Of a DNA stretch of 45,851 nt, positions 1 to 7,268 are shown in pieces. The stretch's first letter is position 1; each line of letters starts with the position of its first letter. The position numbers and the translations under genes are program-made. Origin of the DNA: Bacteroidia bacterium (GTDB lineage: Bacteria; Bacteroidota; Bacteroidia; JAIBAJ01); contig JAIBAJ010000017.1 in the NCBI GenBank assembly GCA_019695265.1, positions 1 to 45,851 of the forward strand. Direction: 5' to 3'. A model generated the notes under the pieces. That model did no database searches and was not told the DNA's origin. It saw nothing but the letters and a program-made list of their open reading frames with translations.

Positions 1-254
1 TCCCTTCCCTGCACCAGCACATGGACCCAAGCATCGACTCCTTTAAAGTGGAGGTTTTGGAAGTAGAACAAGACTTTTACATGGAGTTTAACCCCTGGAA
101 AAAACCTGATAAACGTAAAATTGCCAAAACCTTTCAATTTAAACCCTTTCACCTCAACGAAAAGGAATTTAAAGACCGATTATATGCCAGACGATTCGAT
201 CAGGAACCCAATTTTATTGAAAAACTTAAAACCGGTTTTGGTCTGTTAAAATAA
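1..254 (+). CDS. C-terminal end of an unidentified protein (partial, runs off the left edge)
   Basis: The reading frame is open from the first bases of the window (codons from position 3) to a TAA at 252-254, so this is the 3' end of a longer gene rather than a 77-residue protein starting at the ATG at 21. The visible part is charged and aromatic, has no obvious membrane segment, and ends in a basic/hydrophobic tail (NFIEKLKTGFGLLK). The stretch containing YARRFD is faintly like the FARKFD region near the end of core-2/I-branching (GT14) glycosyltransferases, but that is a weak impression. The next gene starts one base after the stop, so it is the first visible member of the PhyH operon. Product unknown. 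Confidence 0.55.
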   Translation, partial: PSLHQHMDPSIDSFKVEVLEVEQDFYMEFNPWKKPDKRKIAKTFQFKPFHLNEKEFKDRLYARRFDQEPNFIEKLKTGFGLLK

Positions 255-255
255 T

Positions 256-2145
256 ATGTTTTTCAAAGATCCTATATTACAAAAAGCCTTTGACACCGAT
301 GGCTTTGTTCGCTTTCCACTTTTAGACGAAAGTGAAGTACATGCCTTGAACGATCTTTATGACCATTCTTTTTCTTCTAACAATCCGGGCTTCTATTCCA
401 GTAGCTTCCTTGCCGATGAATCCCAACGAGCACTCCTTAACAACCGTATAGAAGAACTGGTACAAACTAAAATTAATACCCTTTGCCTGCCTCATCAAAA
501 ACTGGGTGCCTGCTTCCTGACAAAAAATACCGGACCTCAAGGCGAAATGCCCCCTCACCAGGATTGGACCATTGTAGATGAATCCGGGTTCCATGCCATG
601 ACCATTTGGATTCCGTTGCAAGATGTTAATGCCGAAAACGGCGCCCTGCAAGTAGTTCCCGGTAGCCATAAATTTTCAAAAGCCTTGCGTGGACCAAGTC
701 TGAAAGACCCTTTCAACGACCTGCATACCCAAATTAAAAAGGATGCTGTTTTGGTTCCCCTGAAAAAAGGTGAAGCCATCGCTTTCTCCCATGCCATCTT
801 ACACGCTTCCCCACCCAACCTAAGCCCAAAATTGCGCATCGCAGTAACCTATGGTCTTATACCCGAAAACGCTGAAATGTGCTTTTACCATCAGTCTTCG
901 CCCGGTATGGTGGAAAAATATACCGTAAAACCAGACTTTTTTCACCGTTACAACACCATGATTGGTCAGGCACCTTCCTGGTTACAACCTTCCGAAACCT
1001 TCAACTACGTCGAAAAACCGGTAAGCCTCCAAGAATACAACCTGGCAAAACGAAACTATCTGAAACAAAAAACCATGGACTCTTACCGCATGAACCCCAT
1101 TTTGAAGGATGCCAACCACCAACAATTTTTTGAAAAAAACGGTTATGTGGTTTTACCCATACTCGAACAAGATAAGGTTGAGCAACTGAAATCTTACTAC
1201 AATAACTCAGCCATAGCAAGCGAAAAACACGAAGGTTTTCATGTGAGCATGGATAGTGCCGATAAAGATTTTTGCCGGGCAACCCGCGATTTTGTTTGGT
1301 CATTAGTGCTTCCTGAAATGGAAAAATATGTTAGCAATTTTAAACCCTTCGTTGCCAGCTATACCGCCAAAGAACCTTCTCCTCGTGGAATCGTTCCTCC
1401 TCATCAGGATTGGAGCTTTGCCGATGGTGAACAAGAAGGAAATTGTTCCATAACCTGTTGGATTGCCTTGGTAGACACAACCCTTGACAACGGTGCACTT
1501 GGGGTTATTCCCGGAACACATCGCCTCATGCAAAACCACCGCCCTTCCCCTTCCCCGCAAACACCGGTTCCTCTGGCTAACCACATGTTCGAACTATTCC
1601 CCTTTACTCAACTGGTGGAAATGAAAGCCGGCGAAATGCTAATGTTTGATAACCGTACCTTCCATGCATCCCCTCCTAATATTGCTCAAAATACCCGCTT
1701 AGCAGTTGGAATAGGTATTACCCAAAAGGATGCTCAATTAGTCCATTATTATCTTAAACCCAATGGAAAAAAGGATACCCTCCTGAAATACCAAGTCGAC
1801 GAAGAGTTCTTTATCCAATACGATAATGCCAGACTCTCTAAAATGTACGAAAAAGGTGAACTAATTCAGGGATATGGCCAACCAATCGAACTGCCATACA
1901 GCTTCGAAAATTGGGATAAAACCACCATCCTGGAAGAAATTCAAGCCTTGGGAGCCACCATCAACCCTCCGCTCCAAGCCAGAATGAAAGAACTCTTCCC
2001 TTCCATGTACAACCAAACAAACCGGAATAACCCTGAACCTGAATTGGTTATGGACTCTACCCCACTCGATTCCAGAACCTTTTTCGAAAAATACACCCCT
2101 CTGAACATCTTTAGAGAAATTAAGTATAAATTAGGGTTGAATTAA
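256..2145 (+). CDS. Tandem two-domain phytanoyl-CoA dioxygenase (PhyH) family protein
   Basis: A 629-residue protein made of two complete PhyH-type Fe(II)/2-oxoglutarate dioxygenase domains in one chain. Domain 1 (about residues 5-240) has the HxD ligands H101 and D103 in PPHQDW, the distal H183 in HASPPN and the 2-oxoglutarate-binding R194. Domain 2 (about 280-540) repeats this with H383/D385, H470 and R481. All ligands are present in both, so both could be catalytic. PhyH enzymes hydroxylate or otherwise oxidise small substrates using O2 and 2-oxoglutarate; the substrate here is unknown. Single-domain members are normally about 250-320 residues, so this looks like an internal duplication or fusion. 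The C-terminus ends in a basic/aromatic tail (NIFREIKYKLGLN). It starts one base after the previous stop and ends one base before the next start. Confidence 0.85.
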   Translation: MFFKDPILQKAFDTDGFVRFPLLDESEVHALNDLYDHSFSSNNPGFYSSSFLADESQRALLNNRIEELVQTKINTLCLPHQKLGACFLTKNTGPQGEMPPHQDWTIVDESGFHAMTIWIPLQDVNAENGALQVVPGSHKFSKALRGPSLKDPFNDLHTQIKKDAVLVPLKKGEAIAFSHAILHASPPNLSPKLRIAVTYGLIPENAEMCFYHQSSPGMVEKYTVKPDFFHRYNTMIGQAPSWLQPSETFNYVEKPVSLQEYNLAKRNYLKQKTMDSYRMNPILKDANHQQFFEKNGYVVLPILEQDKVEQLKSYYNNSAIASEKHEGFHVSMDSADKDFCRATRDFVWSLVLPEMEKYVSNFKPFVASYTAKEPSPRGIVPPHQDWSFADGEQEGNCSITCWIALVDTTLDNGALGVIPGTHRLMQNHRPSPSPQTPVPLANHMFELFPFTQLVEMKAGEMLMFDNRTFHASPPNIAQNTRLAVGIGITQKDAQLVHYYLKPNGKKDTLLKYQVDEEFFIQYDNARLSKMYEKGELIQGYGQPIELPYSFENWDKTTILEEIQALGATINPPLQARMKELFPSMYNQTNRNNPEPELVMDSTPLDSRTFFEKYTPLNIFREIKYKLGLN

Positions 2146-2146
2146 T

Positions 2147-2545
2147 TTGAACGTGAAAGTTGGATTCTATACCGTTGATACCAGACACTTTGAAGATGGA
2201 ACCACCATCAACATTGTGGAACTTGGAAACCAATTACCCTTTGTGGTAAAACGGGTTTACAGCCTGGTATTAAACCAAGCCGGAGTGAAAAGAGGCGCTC
2301 ATGCACACCTCAACCAAACCCAATTGCTTTACGCCCTATCCGGTCATTGCATTGCCAAGGTATGGAACCAATTCGGCCAAATGCAAAGCTTCGACCTTTC
2401 CAATTCCGGCCAAGGCCTCCTCTTACCCCAAAACCACTGGATTGAAATTGAAGCCCTTCAGCCCTCCGTTTTGGTTTGCCTGGCTTCCGAACACTATCAA
2501 AACCTTCAAACCCTGTATAACAAATCCCAATTCCTAAACCAATAA
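2147..2545 (+). CDS. FdtA/WxcM-like sugar 3,4-ketoisomerase (cupin)
   Basis: A 132-residue cupin of the FdtA/QdtA/WxcM-C family. Members isomerise dTDP-4-keto-6-deoxyglucose to the 3-keto sugar on the way to amino-deoxysugars of O-antigens, S-layer glycans and secondary metabolites. Recognisable pieces are RVYSLVLNQAGVKRGAHAH (the conserved R-G-x-HAH segment with catalytic histidines), the QLLYALSGHC strand, the GLLLPQNHWIEIE strand and VLVCLASEHY near the end. The length fits a single-domain family member. The predicted start is TTG at 2147, one base after the preceding stop; a GTG at 2153 is an alternative. Its position inside a PhyH operon points to a modified deoxysugar or glycan product, but no nucleotide-sugar transferase or aminotransferase is visible here. 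Confidence 0.75.
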   Translation: MNVKVGFYTVDTRHFEDGTTINIVELGNQLPFVVKRVYSLVLNQAGVKRGAHAHLNQTQLLYALSGHCIAKVWNQFGQMQSFDLSNSGQGLLLPQNHWIEIEALQPSVLVCLASEHYQNLQTLYNKSQFLNQ

Positions 2546-2549
2546 TACT

Positions 2550-3494
2550 ATGTTCGACTTTCCATCCTCCATGAAACCCATTTTTAAAGATGCCGCTTTA
2601 CAGGCTGCCTTCGAAAAAGACGGGTTTGTAGTGGTCGATTTCTACTCACCCCAACAAGTTGAACAACTTATACAACTCTACCGTGACCTACACCCTAAAG
2701 ATGAAGTAGGTTTCTTCCCCAGTACGTTCTCGTCCGACAAAAACTACCGCAAAAAGGCCGACCAAACCATCCGGGAAGTGGCTGCAAACAGAATGCAGGA
2801 AATTTTTACCGATTTTCAGGAAGTTTGTGGCTCTTTCATCGTTAAAAGCCCCAATCCACAAAGCGGTATGTGTGTGCACCAAGACATGAGTCTGGTAGAC
2901 GAAAGCCGTTTTACCGGTGTCAATATTTGGGCTCCTTTAACCGATTTAACCATTCAAAACGGAGCTATTTTTGTATTACCCGGCAGCCACCGTTTCTTTC
3001 CTACCTACCGCGGTAGCAGCATACCCGAATTCTTCTCCCCTGTCATGAATGAAATTGTCGACTACCTCCAACCCGTGCTCATCTCTGCCGGGAAAGCAGT
3101 TGTTTTCGACCAAAGTATCATTCACTTCTCCCCGCCCAATTTGTCTGACCAAATCCGAATTGTAACCAATATCTTTATTACCAATGCCGACGCCGAGTTC
3201 AGAACCTATTTCTGGGACAAAAACCCGGAAAACAAAGTAGAAATTTATGCCCAGGAAAGTACATTCATGACTGATTTTGAGCAATTTGGACAAAACATTC
3301 ACAACCGCCCCCGGGTAGGTTCTCTAATCCAAACCGAAGTATATAGTTTCCCTAAAATCAATGCCGGTTTCCTGGCAGAAAATTGCAAACCCACCCAAGC
3401 CAGAATATTAATCGAATCGGAATGGAAGGCCTACCAAGACGCTCATCAACCAACTCCATCCCCCAAAAAATGGTGGCAAAAAATAATTGGATAA
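2550..3494 (+). CDS. Phytanoyl-CoA dioxygenase (PhyH) family protein
   Basis: A 314-residue single-domain PhyH-type dioxygenase. It opens with the family hallmark DGFVVVDF, and carries H110 and D112 (HQDM instead of the HQDW of its neighbours), distal H192 in IHFSPPN and R203 as the 2-oxoglutarate-binding arginine. The strand NGAIFVLPGSHRF is typical of the family. The ATG at 2550 is used; an in-frame ATG at 2571 (MKPIFKD) aligns better with the start of the paralogues and may be the true start. The C-terminus after the fold is a proline-rich linker and then KKWWQKIIG, a short aromatic/basic tail. It is a paralogue of the three other PhyH genes here and is cotranscribed by spacing. Substrate unknown. 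Confidence 0.83.
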   Translation: MFDFPSSMKPIFKDAALQAAFEKDGFVVVDFYSPQQVEQLIQLYRDLHPKDEVGFFPSTFSSDKNYRKKADQTIREVAANRMQEIFTDFQEVCGSFIVKSPNPQSGMCVHQDMSLVDESRFTGVNIWAPLTDLTIQNGAIFVLPGSHRFFPTYRGSSIPEFFSPVMNEIVDYLQPVLISAGKAVVFDQSIIHFSPPNLSDQIRIVTNIFITNADAEFRTYFWDKNPENKVEIYAQESTFMTDFEQFGQNIHNRPRVGSLIQTEVYSFPKINAGFLAENCKPTQARILIESEWKAYQDAHQPTPSPKKWWQKIIG

Positions 3495-3495
3495 A

Positions 3496-4422
3496 ATGGC
3501 CGTACGAATTTTTAAAAACAGTGAACACCAGGCTTTGTTCGACAAGCAAGGCTTTATTGTTCTCCCCTTTCTTACCACTTCCGAAATTCAAGACCTGGAA
3601 GCCTTTTTTGACCAAACCCATCCCAACCTCCACAACAATGGCTTCTTTTCCGATAGTTATCACCCCGATTACAACTATAAAAAACTAGCCAGCGAAAAAA
3701 TTGTCCACGTGTTTTCCCGGGCCTACGAATCCTACTTTACCAATTATACCCCTTTTGGTGGGGCCTTTTTATATAAAACCCCCGGACAACAAAGCGAATT
3801 GGCAGCACACCAGGATTGGACCATCGTTGACGAAACTCAACAAGTTGCACTCAATTGCTGGGTTCCACTTTGCGATATCAACGAAACAAACGGTTCTCTC
3901 ATGATACTCCCCGGTAGCCATTTCCAAAACTATCCCTCTTTGCGTTGTCCTACCTTGCCCTTCTTTTTTTCCGGTCACGAAGATATTATCCACCAAAACC
4001 TAATTCCGTTTCACGTAAAAGCAGGAACCGCCATCATCCTCAACCAAAGTGTAATTCATTACTCCTTACCCAACCGTTCCAATGCTGTTCGTAAAGCCAT
4101 TACAGCAGGCATCAAAAGCTTTGGAGCTCAAATGTATTTCCACTACAAAGTGCCTGACCTCGACCTTCTGGAAATATTTAAAGAAGAGGATTCCTTTTTA
4201 ATACAATTCGAAAATTTCGCCACCGATATCATGGAACGCCCCAAACTCGGTGAAAAAGTTGGCGAAAAACCATATACAAGTCCCCGGTTTACCAAATCAG
4301 AAATAAATTCCCTCATTCAGTCCATGCGCCTAAAAGCAGGTTTCGATTTTGTTCCATTGCCCCCTACCCAGGCACCCGCTTCAAATCTGTTTTCACGTTT
4401 AAAAAACTGGATTGCTCGCTAA
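3496..4422 (+). CDS. Phytanoyl-CoA dioxygenase (PhyH) family protein
   Basis: A 308-residue PhyH-type dioxygenase. I prefer the ATG at 3496 (MAVRIFK), one base after the previous stop, over an upstream in-frame TTG at 3487 that would overlap that gene. In this numbering the iron ligands are H105 and D107 (HQDW) and H188, with R199 for 2-oxoglutarate. One departure is the distal histidine motif, HYSLPN rather than HxSPPN. The C-terminal extension ends in LFSRLKNWIAR, an amphipathic basic/aromatic stretch like those of its neighbours. The gene overlaps the next one by one base (TAATG), implying translational coupling. Substrate unknown. Confidence 0.83.
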   Translation: MAVRIFKNSEHQALFDKQGFIVLPFLTTSEIQDLEAFFDQTHPNLHNNGFFSDSYHPDYNYKKLASEKIVHVFSRAYESYFTNYTPFGGAFLYKTPGQQSELAAHQDWTIVDETQQVALNCWVPLCDINETNGSLMILPGSHFQNYPSLRCPTLPFFFSGHEDIIHQNLIPFHVKAGTAIILNQSVIHYSLPNRSNAVRKAITAGIKSFGAQMYFHYKVPDLDLLEIFKEEDSFLIQFENFATDIMERPKLGEKVGEKPYTSPRFTKSEINSLIQSMRLKAGFDFVPLPPTQAPASNLFSRLKNWIAR

Positions 4423-5264
4423 TGGAAACAAATCCCATTTTACTTGATAAGGCCCTCGATGATGAGTTGAAACGAGAAGGGTATGTCGTTGTTCCTTTTT
4501 TATCTCCCCAACAAGTTATTGACTTAAAGACCTTTTTCATTCAAAACCACACCGACGCACTTCCAGGTTTCTACGCCACAGCGCATTCCCCAAACCTCGG
4601 GTTCCGAAAGGCAATGAACGACCGAATTATACAGGAGTTTAGCACTCCCATCCAAAGCCTGTTCAGTCATTGCAAACCTTTAGGAGGCTCTTTTGTTGTA
4701 AAAAACAACCAGGGTAGCGAGGTGTTACGTGCCCACCAGGATTGGAACATTGTGGATGAAACCAGGTTTCGTTCCTTTAATATTTGGGTTCCTTTAGTCG
4801 ATCTTTCTTCTCAAAACGGAGCAATTACCGTACTCCCGGGTAGCCATGCATGGATTGAAAACTACCGTGGGCCTAACATTCCTGATGATTTCGAACAGGT
4901 AAACTCCCAACTTTGGGATCGCATGCTTACCTTAAACATGAAAGCCGGTCAGGCACTTATTTACGACCACCGATTGTTTCACGCATCGCATGCCAATACA
5001 AGCGATTTCCTGCGCATGGCATGTGTTTTTGGCATCATCCCCGAAAATGCCGAAATGCTTTATTATTATGGCAATGGCAACCAGGTAGAAGTTTACAAAA
5101 GCAGTGTCGATTTCTTTATGAATGGCAACATCCAGGAAGGCAACAAACAATTAGAAATGGTCAAAACCATCCCCAGGCCCATTCCCAATTTAGAAAAGTT
5201 AGGTTTCACCCTTTCGAAGCCTGCTTCAAGCAACTTTTGGTCCCGATTGTTTGGCAGGGGCTAG
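4422..5264 (+). CDS. Phytanoyl-CoA dioxygenase (PhyH) family protein, last gene of the operon
   Basis: A 280-residue PhyH-type dioxygenase with H105/D107 (HQDW), distal H187 (FHASHAN) and R198. The ATG at 4422 overlaps the stop of the preceding paralogue (TAATG). It keeps the family frame of the other copies: an N-terminal LxREGYVVVPFL segment, GFYATAHSPN, the VDETRFRSFNIW strand and NGAITVLPGSH. The tail ends in NFWSRLFGRG. The stop TAG lies 46 nt upstream of the first copy of the dispersed structured repeat, so the operon transcript probably runs into that element. Confidence 0.83.
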   Translation: METNPILLDKALDDELKREGYVVVPFLSPQQVIDLKTFFIQNHTDALPGFYATAHSPNLGFRKAMNDRIIQEFSTPIQSLFSHCKPLGGSFVVKNNQGSEVLRAHQDWNIVDETRFRSFNIWVPLVDLSSQNGAITVLPGSHAWIENYRGPNIPDDFEQVNSQLWDRMLTLNMKAGQALIYDHRLFHASHANTSDFLRMACVFGIIPENAEMLYYYGNGNQVEVYKSSVDFFMNGNIQEGNKQLEMVKTIPRPIPNLEKLGFTLSKPASSNFWSRLFGRG

Positions 5265-5310
5265 GTATAACCGGCAAAAGAGAGGTTTACTATCTGGTAA
5301 TTGATGTTTA

Positions 5311-5470
5311 GGCGGGCCCCCTTCACGCCCCACCAACCGTCTGCAAATCTTCAGCGCTCCTGCATGGGCGTTCGGGTCACGCTATCGCCTGTAGTCCTCG
5401 TCCCCCTAGGCTTAAGGCCGTCGGGGTCCTGTGGGCTACCTGGCTCTATCGTTGCCCGGGGGTGCAAACC
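5311..5470 (+). repeat. Dispersed structured element, copy A
   Basis: This 160-bp element begins GGCGGGCCCCCTTCACGCC, has the core CGGGTCACGCTATC, and ends with CTATCGTTGCCCG and GTGCAA. Predicted pairings are CGCCC/GGGCG near the 5' side, CGGG/CCCG enclosing an internal loop, GCC/GGC, GTAGTCC/GGGCTAC (one G-U) and an inner CCCC/GGGG. It starts 46 nt after the stop of the last PhyH gene and points the same way. The same pairings recur with compensatory changes in the other five copies. I do not recognise a named family. Confidence 0.8.
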
Positions 5471-5860
5471 CAATCTGCTTACTTTATATCCATATTTATG
5501 AAGAATCAGGCTAAAAATTTTTTGAAATTTACAGTATCATTTGCCCATTCAAAAGCTGTTTAAGCAAAAAAACCACAGCCAATTTGGACCATTTTAAAAT
5601 TTCAATCGCTAGAAATAGATAACAGAAAAAGGAAATAAATTAAGTTCTATCCTAATAATACAGTACAACAATATCCTACTTATTGGCACATAGCTTATTG
5701 AATATGAAATAAAGATAAACCAAGTAAAAACTATTTTTTTATTCCAAAAATATTTACATACTTGCACACTATTGGTTGGTTAGGAGAGAGAAAGGGAGAG
5801 GGAGGCGGTAGATAGGTGTAACGGCAAAAACAGACTACCATTCTATTATCATATTTTTTT

Positions 5861-5868
5861 TATATTTG
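5861..5868 (+). promoter_or_regulatory. Bacteroidota-type -7 motif (TATATTTG) for the MNT/HEPN pair
   Basis: TATATTTG fits the TAnnTTTG -7 consensus and ends 4 nt before the ATG at 5873, implying a leaderless or nearly leaderless transcript. No clear TTG -33 element is visible at the expected distance. Confidence 0.45.
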
Positions 5869-5872
5869 CTTT

Positions 5873-6166
5873 ATGAAATTAGAAGTAGAAAGAATCGATG
5901 CTATCAAAAATTACTTTTCTACAAAGCCAGTGTTAAATGCTTACCTATTTGGGTCATTTGCAAGAAACGAGGCGGATTATCAAAGTGATATTGACATACT
6001 TGTTGACTTGGATTACTCCCAAAAAATTGGATTACAGTTCATTCAAATGAAATTAGATTTAGAGAAGATATTAGGCAATAAAGTTGATTTGGTATCTTCC
6101 CAAGGACTTTCACCATATATCCGACCAATAATTGAAAATGAAAAGAAACTAATCTATGCGCGGTAA
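5873..6166 (+). CDS. mntA: MNT-type nucleotidyltransferase antitoxin (MntA-like)
   Basis: A 97-residue minimal nucleotidyltransferase of the DNA polymerase beta fold. The signature GSFARNEADYQSDIDILVDL gives G27-S28 and the metal-binding D39 and D41. In described HEPN/MNT modules the MNT protein silences the HEPN RNase by adenylylating a tyrosine in its RX4HXY motif. That partner gene follows immediately and overlaps it by 11 nt (ATG at 6156), although it is interrupted. The length is normal for solitary MNT antitoxins. The ATG at 5873 sits just downstream of a TATATTTG promoter motif. Confidence 0.85.
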   Translation: MKLEVERIDAIKNYFSTKPVLNAYLFGSFARNEADYQSDIDILVDLDYSQKIGLQFIQMKLDLEKILGNKVDLVSSQGLSPYIRPIIENEKKLIYAR

Positions 6167-6518
6167 GCTTGGAGATAGTGTTAGGGTGCAGCACATTTAT
6201 GAAGCAATCCTTGAAATTGAATCGTAGTTGTTGGACAAGGATTTTTCAGACTTTATGAATAATTCAATGATGAGATTTGCATGTATAAAGCAGATGGAAA
6301 TAATTGGAGAAGCAAGCAATCATATATCTGAGACAACCAAATTAAATTTTTCATCAATAGAATGGGCTCAAATAGTTGGGATGAGAAATGTTTTTGTTCA
6401 TGAGTATTTTGGGGTTGACTCGACTCTGGTTTGGGAAATAATAAAAAATGATCTTCCGGATTTAAAGGAGAAAATTAAACTAATTCTAAACAGTTTGACA
6501 GAAAGCCGCAGCACCTAA
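6156..6518 (+). pseudogene. hepT: HEPN-domain (DUF86, HepT-like) toxin interrupted by an in-frame TAG
   Basis: Read from the ATG at 6156, which overlaps mntA as usual for these operons, the frame gives MRGKLGDSVRVQHIYEAILEIES, then TAG at 6225-6227 (codon 24), then continues without shift to TAA at 6516-6518. The downstream part is a clear DUF86/HepT protein: IKQMEIIGEASNHIS and the RNase motif RNVFVHEY (R77, H82, Y84 in full-length numbering), with the tyrosine that MNT partners modify. A tyrosine codon at position 24 would suit the family, so TAT/TAC to TAG is the simplest history. A TTG directly after the stop (6228) could restart a 96-residue product lacking the first helix. I call it a probable nonsense-mutated toxin; reinitiation is possible. 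Confidence 0.75.
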
Positions 6519-6644
6519 CACGGTGCAAAAGCCATAAGCCGTTTTGTTCTTCGAATCGACATTTTTCTGTTGGCTGAATTTTGGGCTTCGCATAAACATT
6601 TATCTGCAAATTCGCTTACGGCTTCTGCAACGGGAACGTTGGGT
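6513..6644 (+). repeat. attC-like cassette end, first copy
   Basis: The left end ACCTAAC matches RYYYAAC and overlaps the hepT stop codon; the right end GTTGGGT matches GTTRRRY. Between them the arms pair imperfectly: CGGTGCAAAAGCCATAAGC on the left against GCTTACGGCTTCTGCAACG on the right. The length of 132 bp is within the range of integron attC sites. No integrase is present in the window, so this would be an integrase-less cassette end or a cassette-like repeat. Confidence 0.6.
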
Positions 6645-6689
6645 GCAAAGGAATTGCCTAAAAACTAACCTTTTTTCCAAAAAAAAACT

Positions 6690-6697
6690 TAACTTTG
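6690..6697 (+). promoter_or_regulatory. -7 promoter motif (TAACTTTG) for the RelB/RelE-like pair
   Basis: TAACTTTG matches TAnnTTTG and lies 16 nt before the antitoxin ATG at 6714. It sits just after the first attC-like repeat, so this toxin-antitoxin unit carries its own promoter. No clear -33 TTG is seen. Confidence 0.4.
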
Positions 6698-6713
6698 GAA
6701 TTAAATAATAAAA

Positions 6714-6956
6714 ATGGACATTCAGGTAAGGAAATTAAATTTTGTACAAGAGTTCCTTAGGGTTGCAGATGAAGAACTGGTTTCTAAGTTAGAAAATATT
6801 CTACAGGTTGAAAGAAGAAAACAGTTAGAAAAGGATCCAGTTCCAATGACTATTGAAGAATTTAAGAGGAAGGTAGAGGAATCAGAAAATGATTTTTTGA
6901 ATGGACGAGAGAACGATGCAAAGATTTTGCTTAAGCAAATAGATTCATGGAAATAA
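6714..6956 (+). CDS. RelB/ParD-like antitoxin
   Basis: An 80-residue acidic helical protein. The first half (FVQEFLRVADEELVSKLENIL) looks like a dimerising helical segment and the second half (MTIEEFKRKVEESENDFLNGRENDA) is the toxin-binding tail common in Bacteroidota RelE/ParE partners. No DNA-binding ribbon-helix-helix is obvious to me. The downstream toxin frame overlaps its last codons: an ATG at 6947 lies inside this gene. Assignment rests on size, composition and neighbour. Confidence 0.68.
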   Translation: MDIQVRKLNFVQEFLRVADEELVSKLENILQVERRKQLEKDPVPMTIEEFKRKVEESENDFLNGRENDAKILLKQIDSWK

Positions 6957-6964
6957 GAGTATAG

Positions 6965-7261
6965 TTGTCTGATACTTCTTTACGGCAATTGCAGGAAATT
7001 TTTGATTATTACACAATAAAAGCAGGAGAAAAAGTAGCTAAAAGGTTGGTAAAAGGAATTGTTGAACAATCTATTCAATTGGAAAGAAATCCATTGATTG
7101 GTCCTGCAGAACCATTATTAGAATCAAACCTATTTGAATATCGATATCTTGTAGTGGGAAATTATAAATTGATTTACAGGTACGAAAATCAAACAATTCG
7201 AGTTGTTTCAGTATTTGACTGCAGGCAAAATCCAACCAAACTAGAAGGAATTTCAGAATAG
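6965..7261 (+). CDS. RelE/ParE-family toxin, possibly 5'-truncated by a TAG codon
   Basis: A 98-residue RelE/ParE-fold protein: SLRQLQEIFDYYTIKAGEKVAKRLVKGI helices, the NPLIGPAEPLL turn, FEYRYLVVGNYKLIYRYE strands and the terminal IRVVSVFDCRQNPTKL strand. These toxins are mRNA interferases or gyrase poisons. The natural start appears to be the ATG at 6947, overlapping the antitoxin gene by 10 nt, which gives MEIRV followed by an in-frame TAG at 6962-6964 and then LSDTSLRQL. Translation may instead begin at the TTG at 6965 directly after that TAG, which would remove the first beta-strand. The toxin may therefore be weakened or dead. The same TAG-TTG arrangement occurs in the neighbouring HEPN toxin. 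Confidence 0.72.
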   Translation: MSDTSLRQLQEIFDYYTIKAGEKVAKRLVKGIVEQSIQLERNPLIGPAEPLLESNLFEYRYLVVGNYKLIYRYENQTIRVVSVFDCRQNPTKLEGISE

Positions 7262-7268
7262 TCCCCAG

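Larger units (their letters stand above)
5265..5872. other. Intergenic region between the PhyH operon and the toxin-antitoxin island
   Basis: The left part holds dispersed repeat copy A (5311-5470). From about 5480 to 5860 the sequence is A/T-rich with no supported gene and no convincing attC-like repeat. A purine-rich run (gagagagaaagggagaggg-like) sits near 5783-5803. A TATATTTG promoter motif for the next gene lies at the right end. An apparent ORF at 5301-5501 only reads through the repeat. Confidence 0.7.

Noticed and set aside
5301-5501. A 66-residue ORF and similar ORFs at 22684-22890 and 23304-23537
   Set aside because: They read through copies of the dispersed repeat, are in different frames in different copies, and show no protein-like conservation; the conserved feature is base pairing.
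5873-7261. Recoding of TAG as a sense codon, which would restore both toxins
   Set aside because: TAG is used as a normal terminal stop for other genes in the window, including the RelE-like gene itself (7259-7261) and the last PhyH gene.
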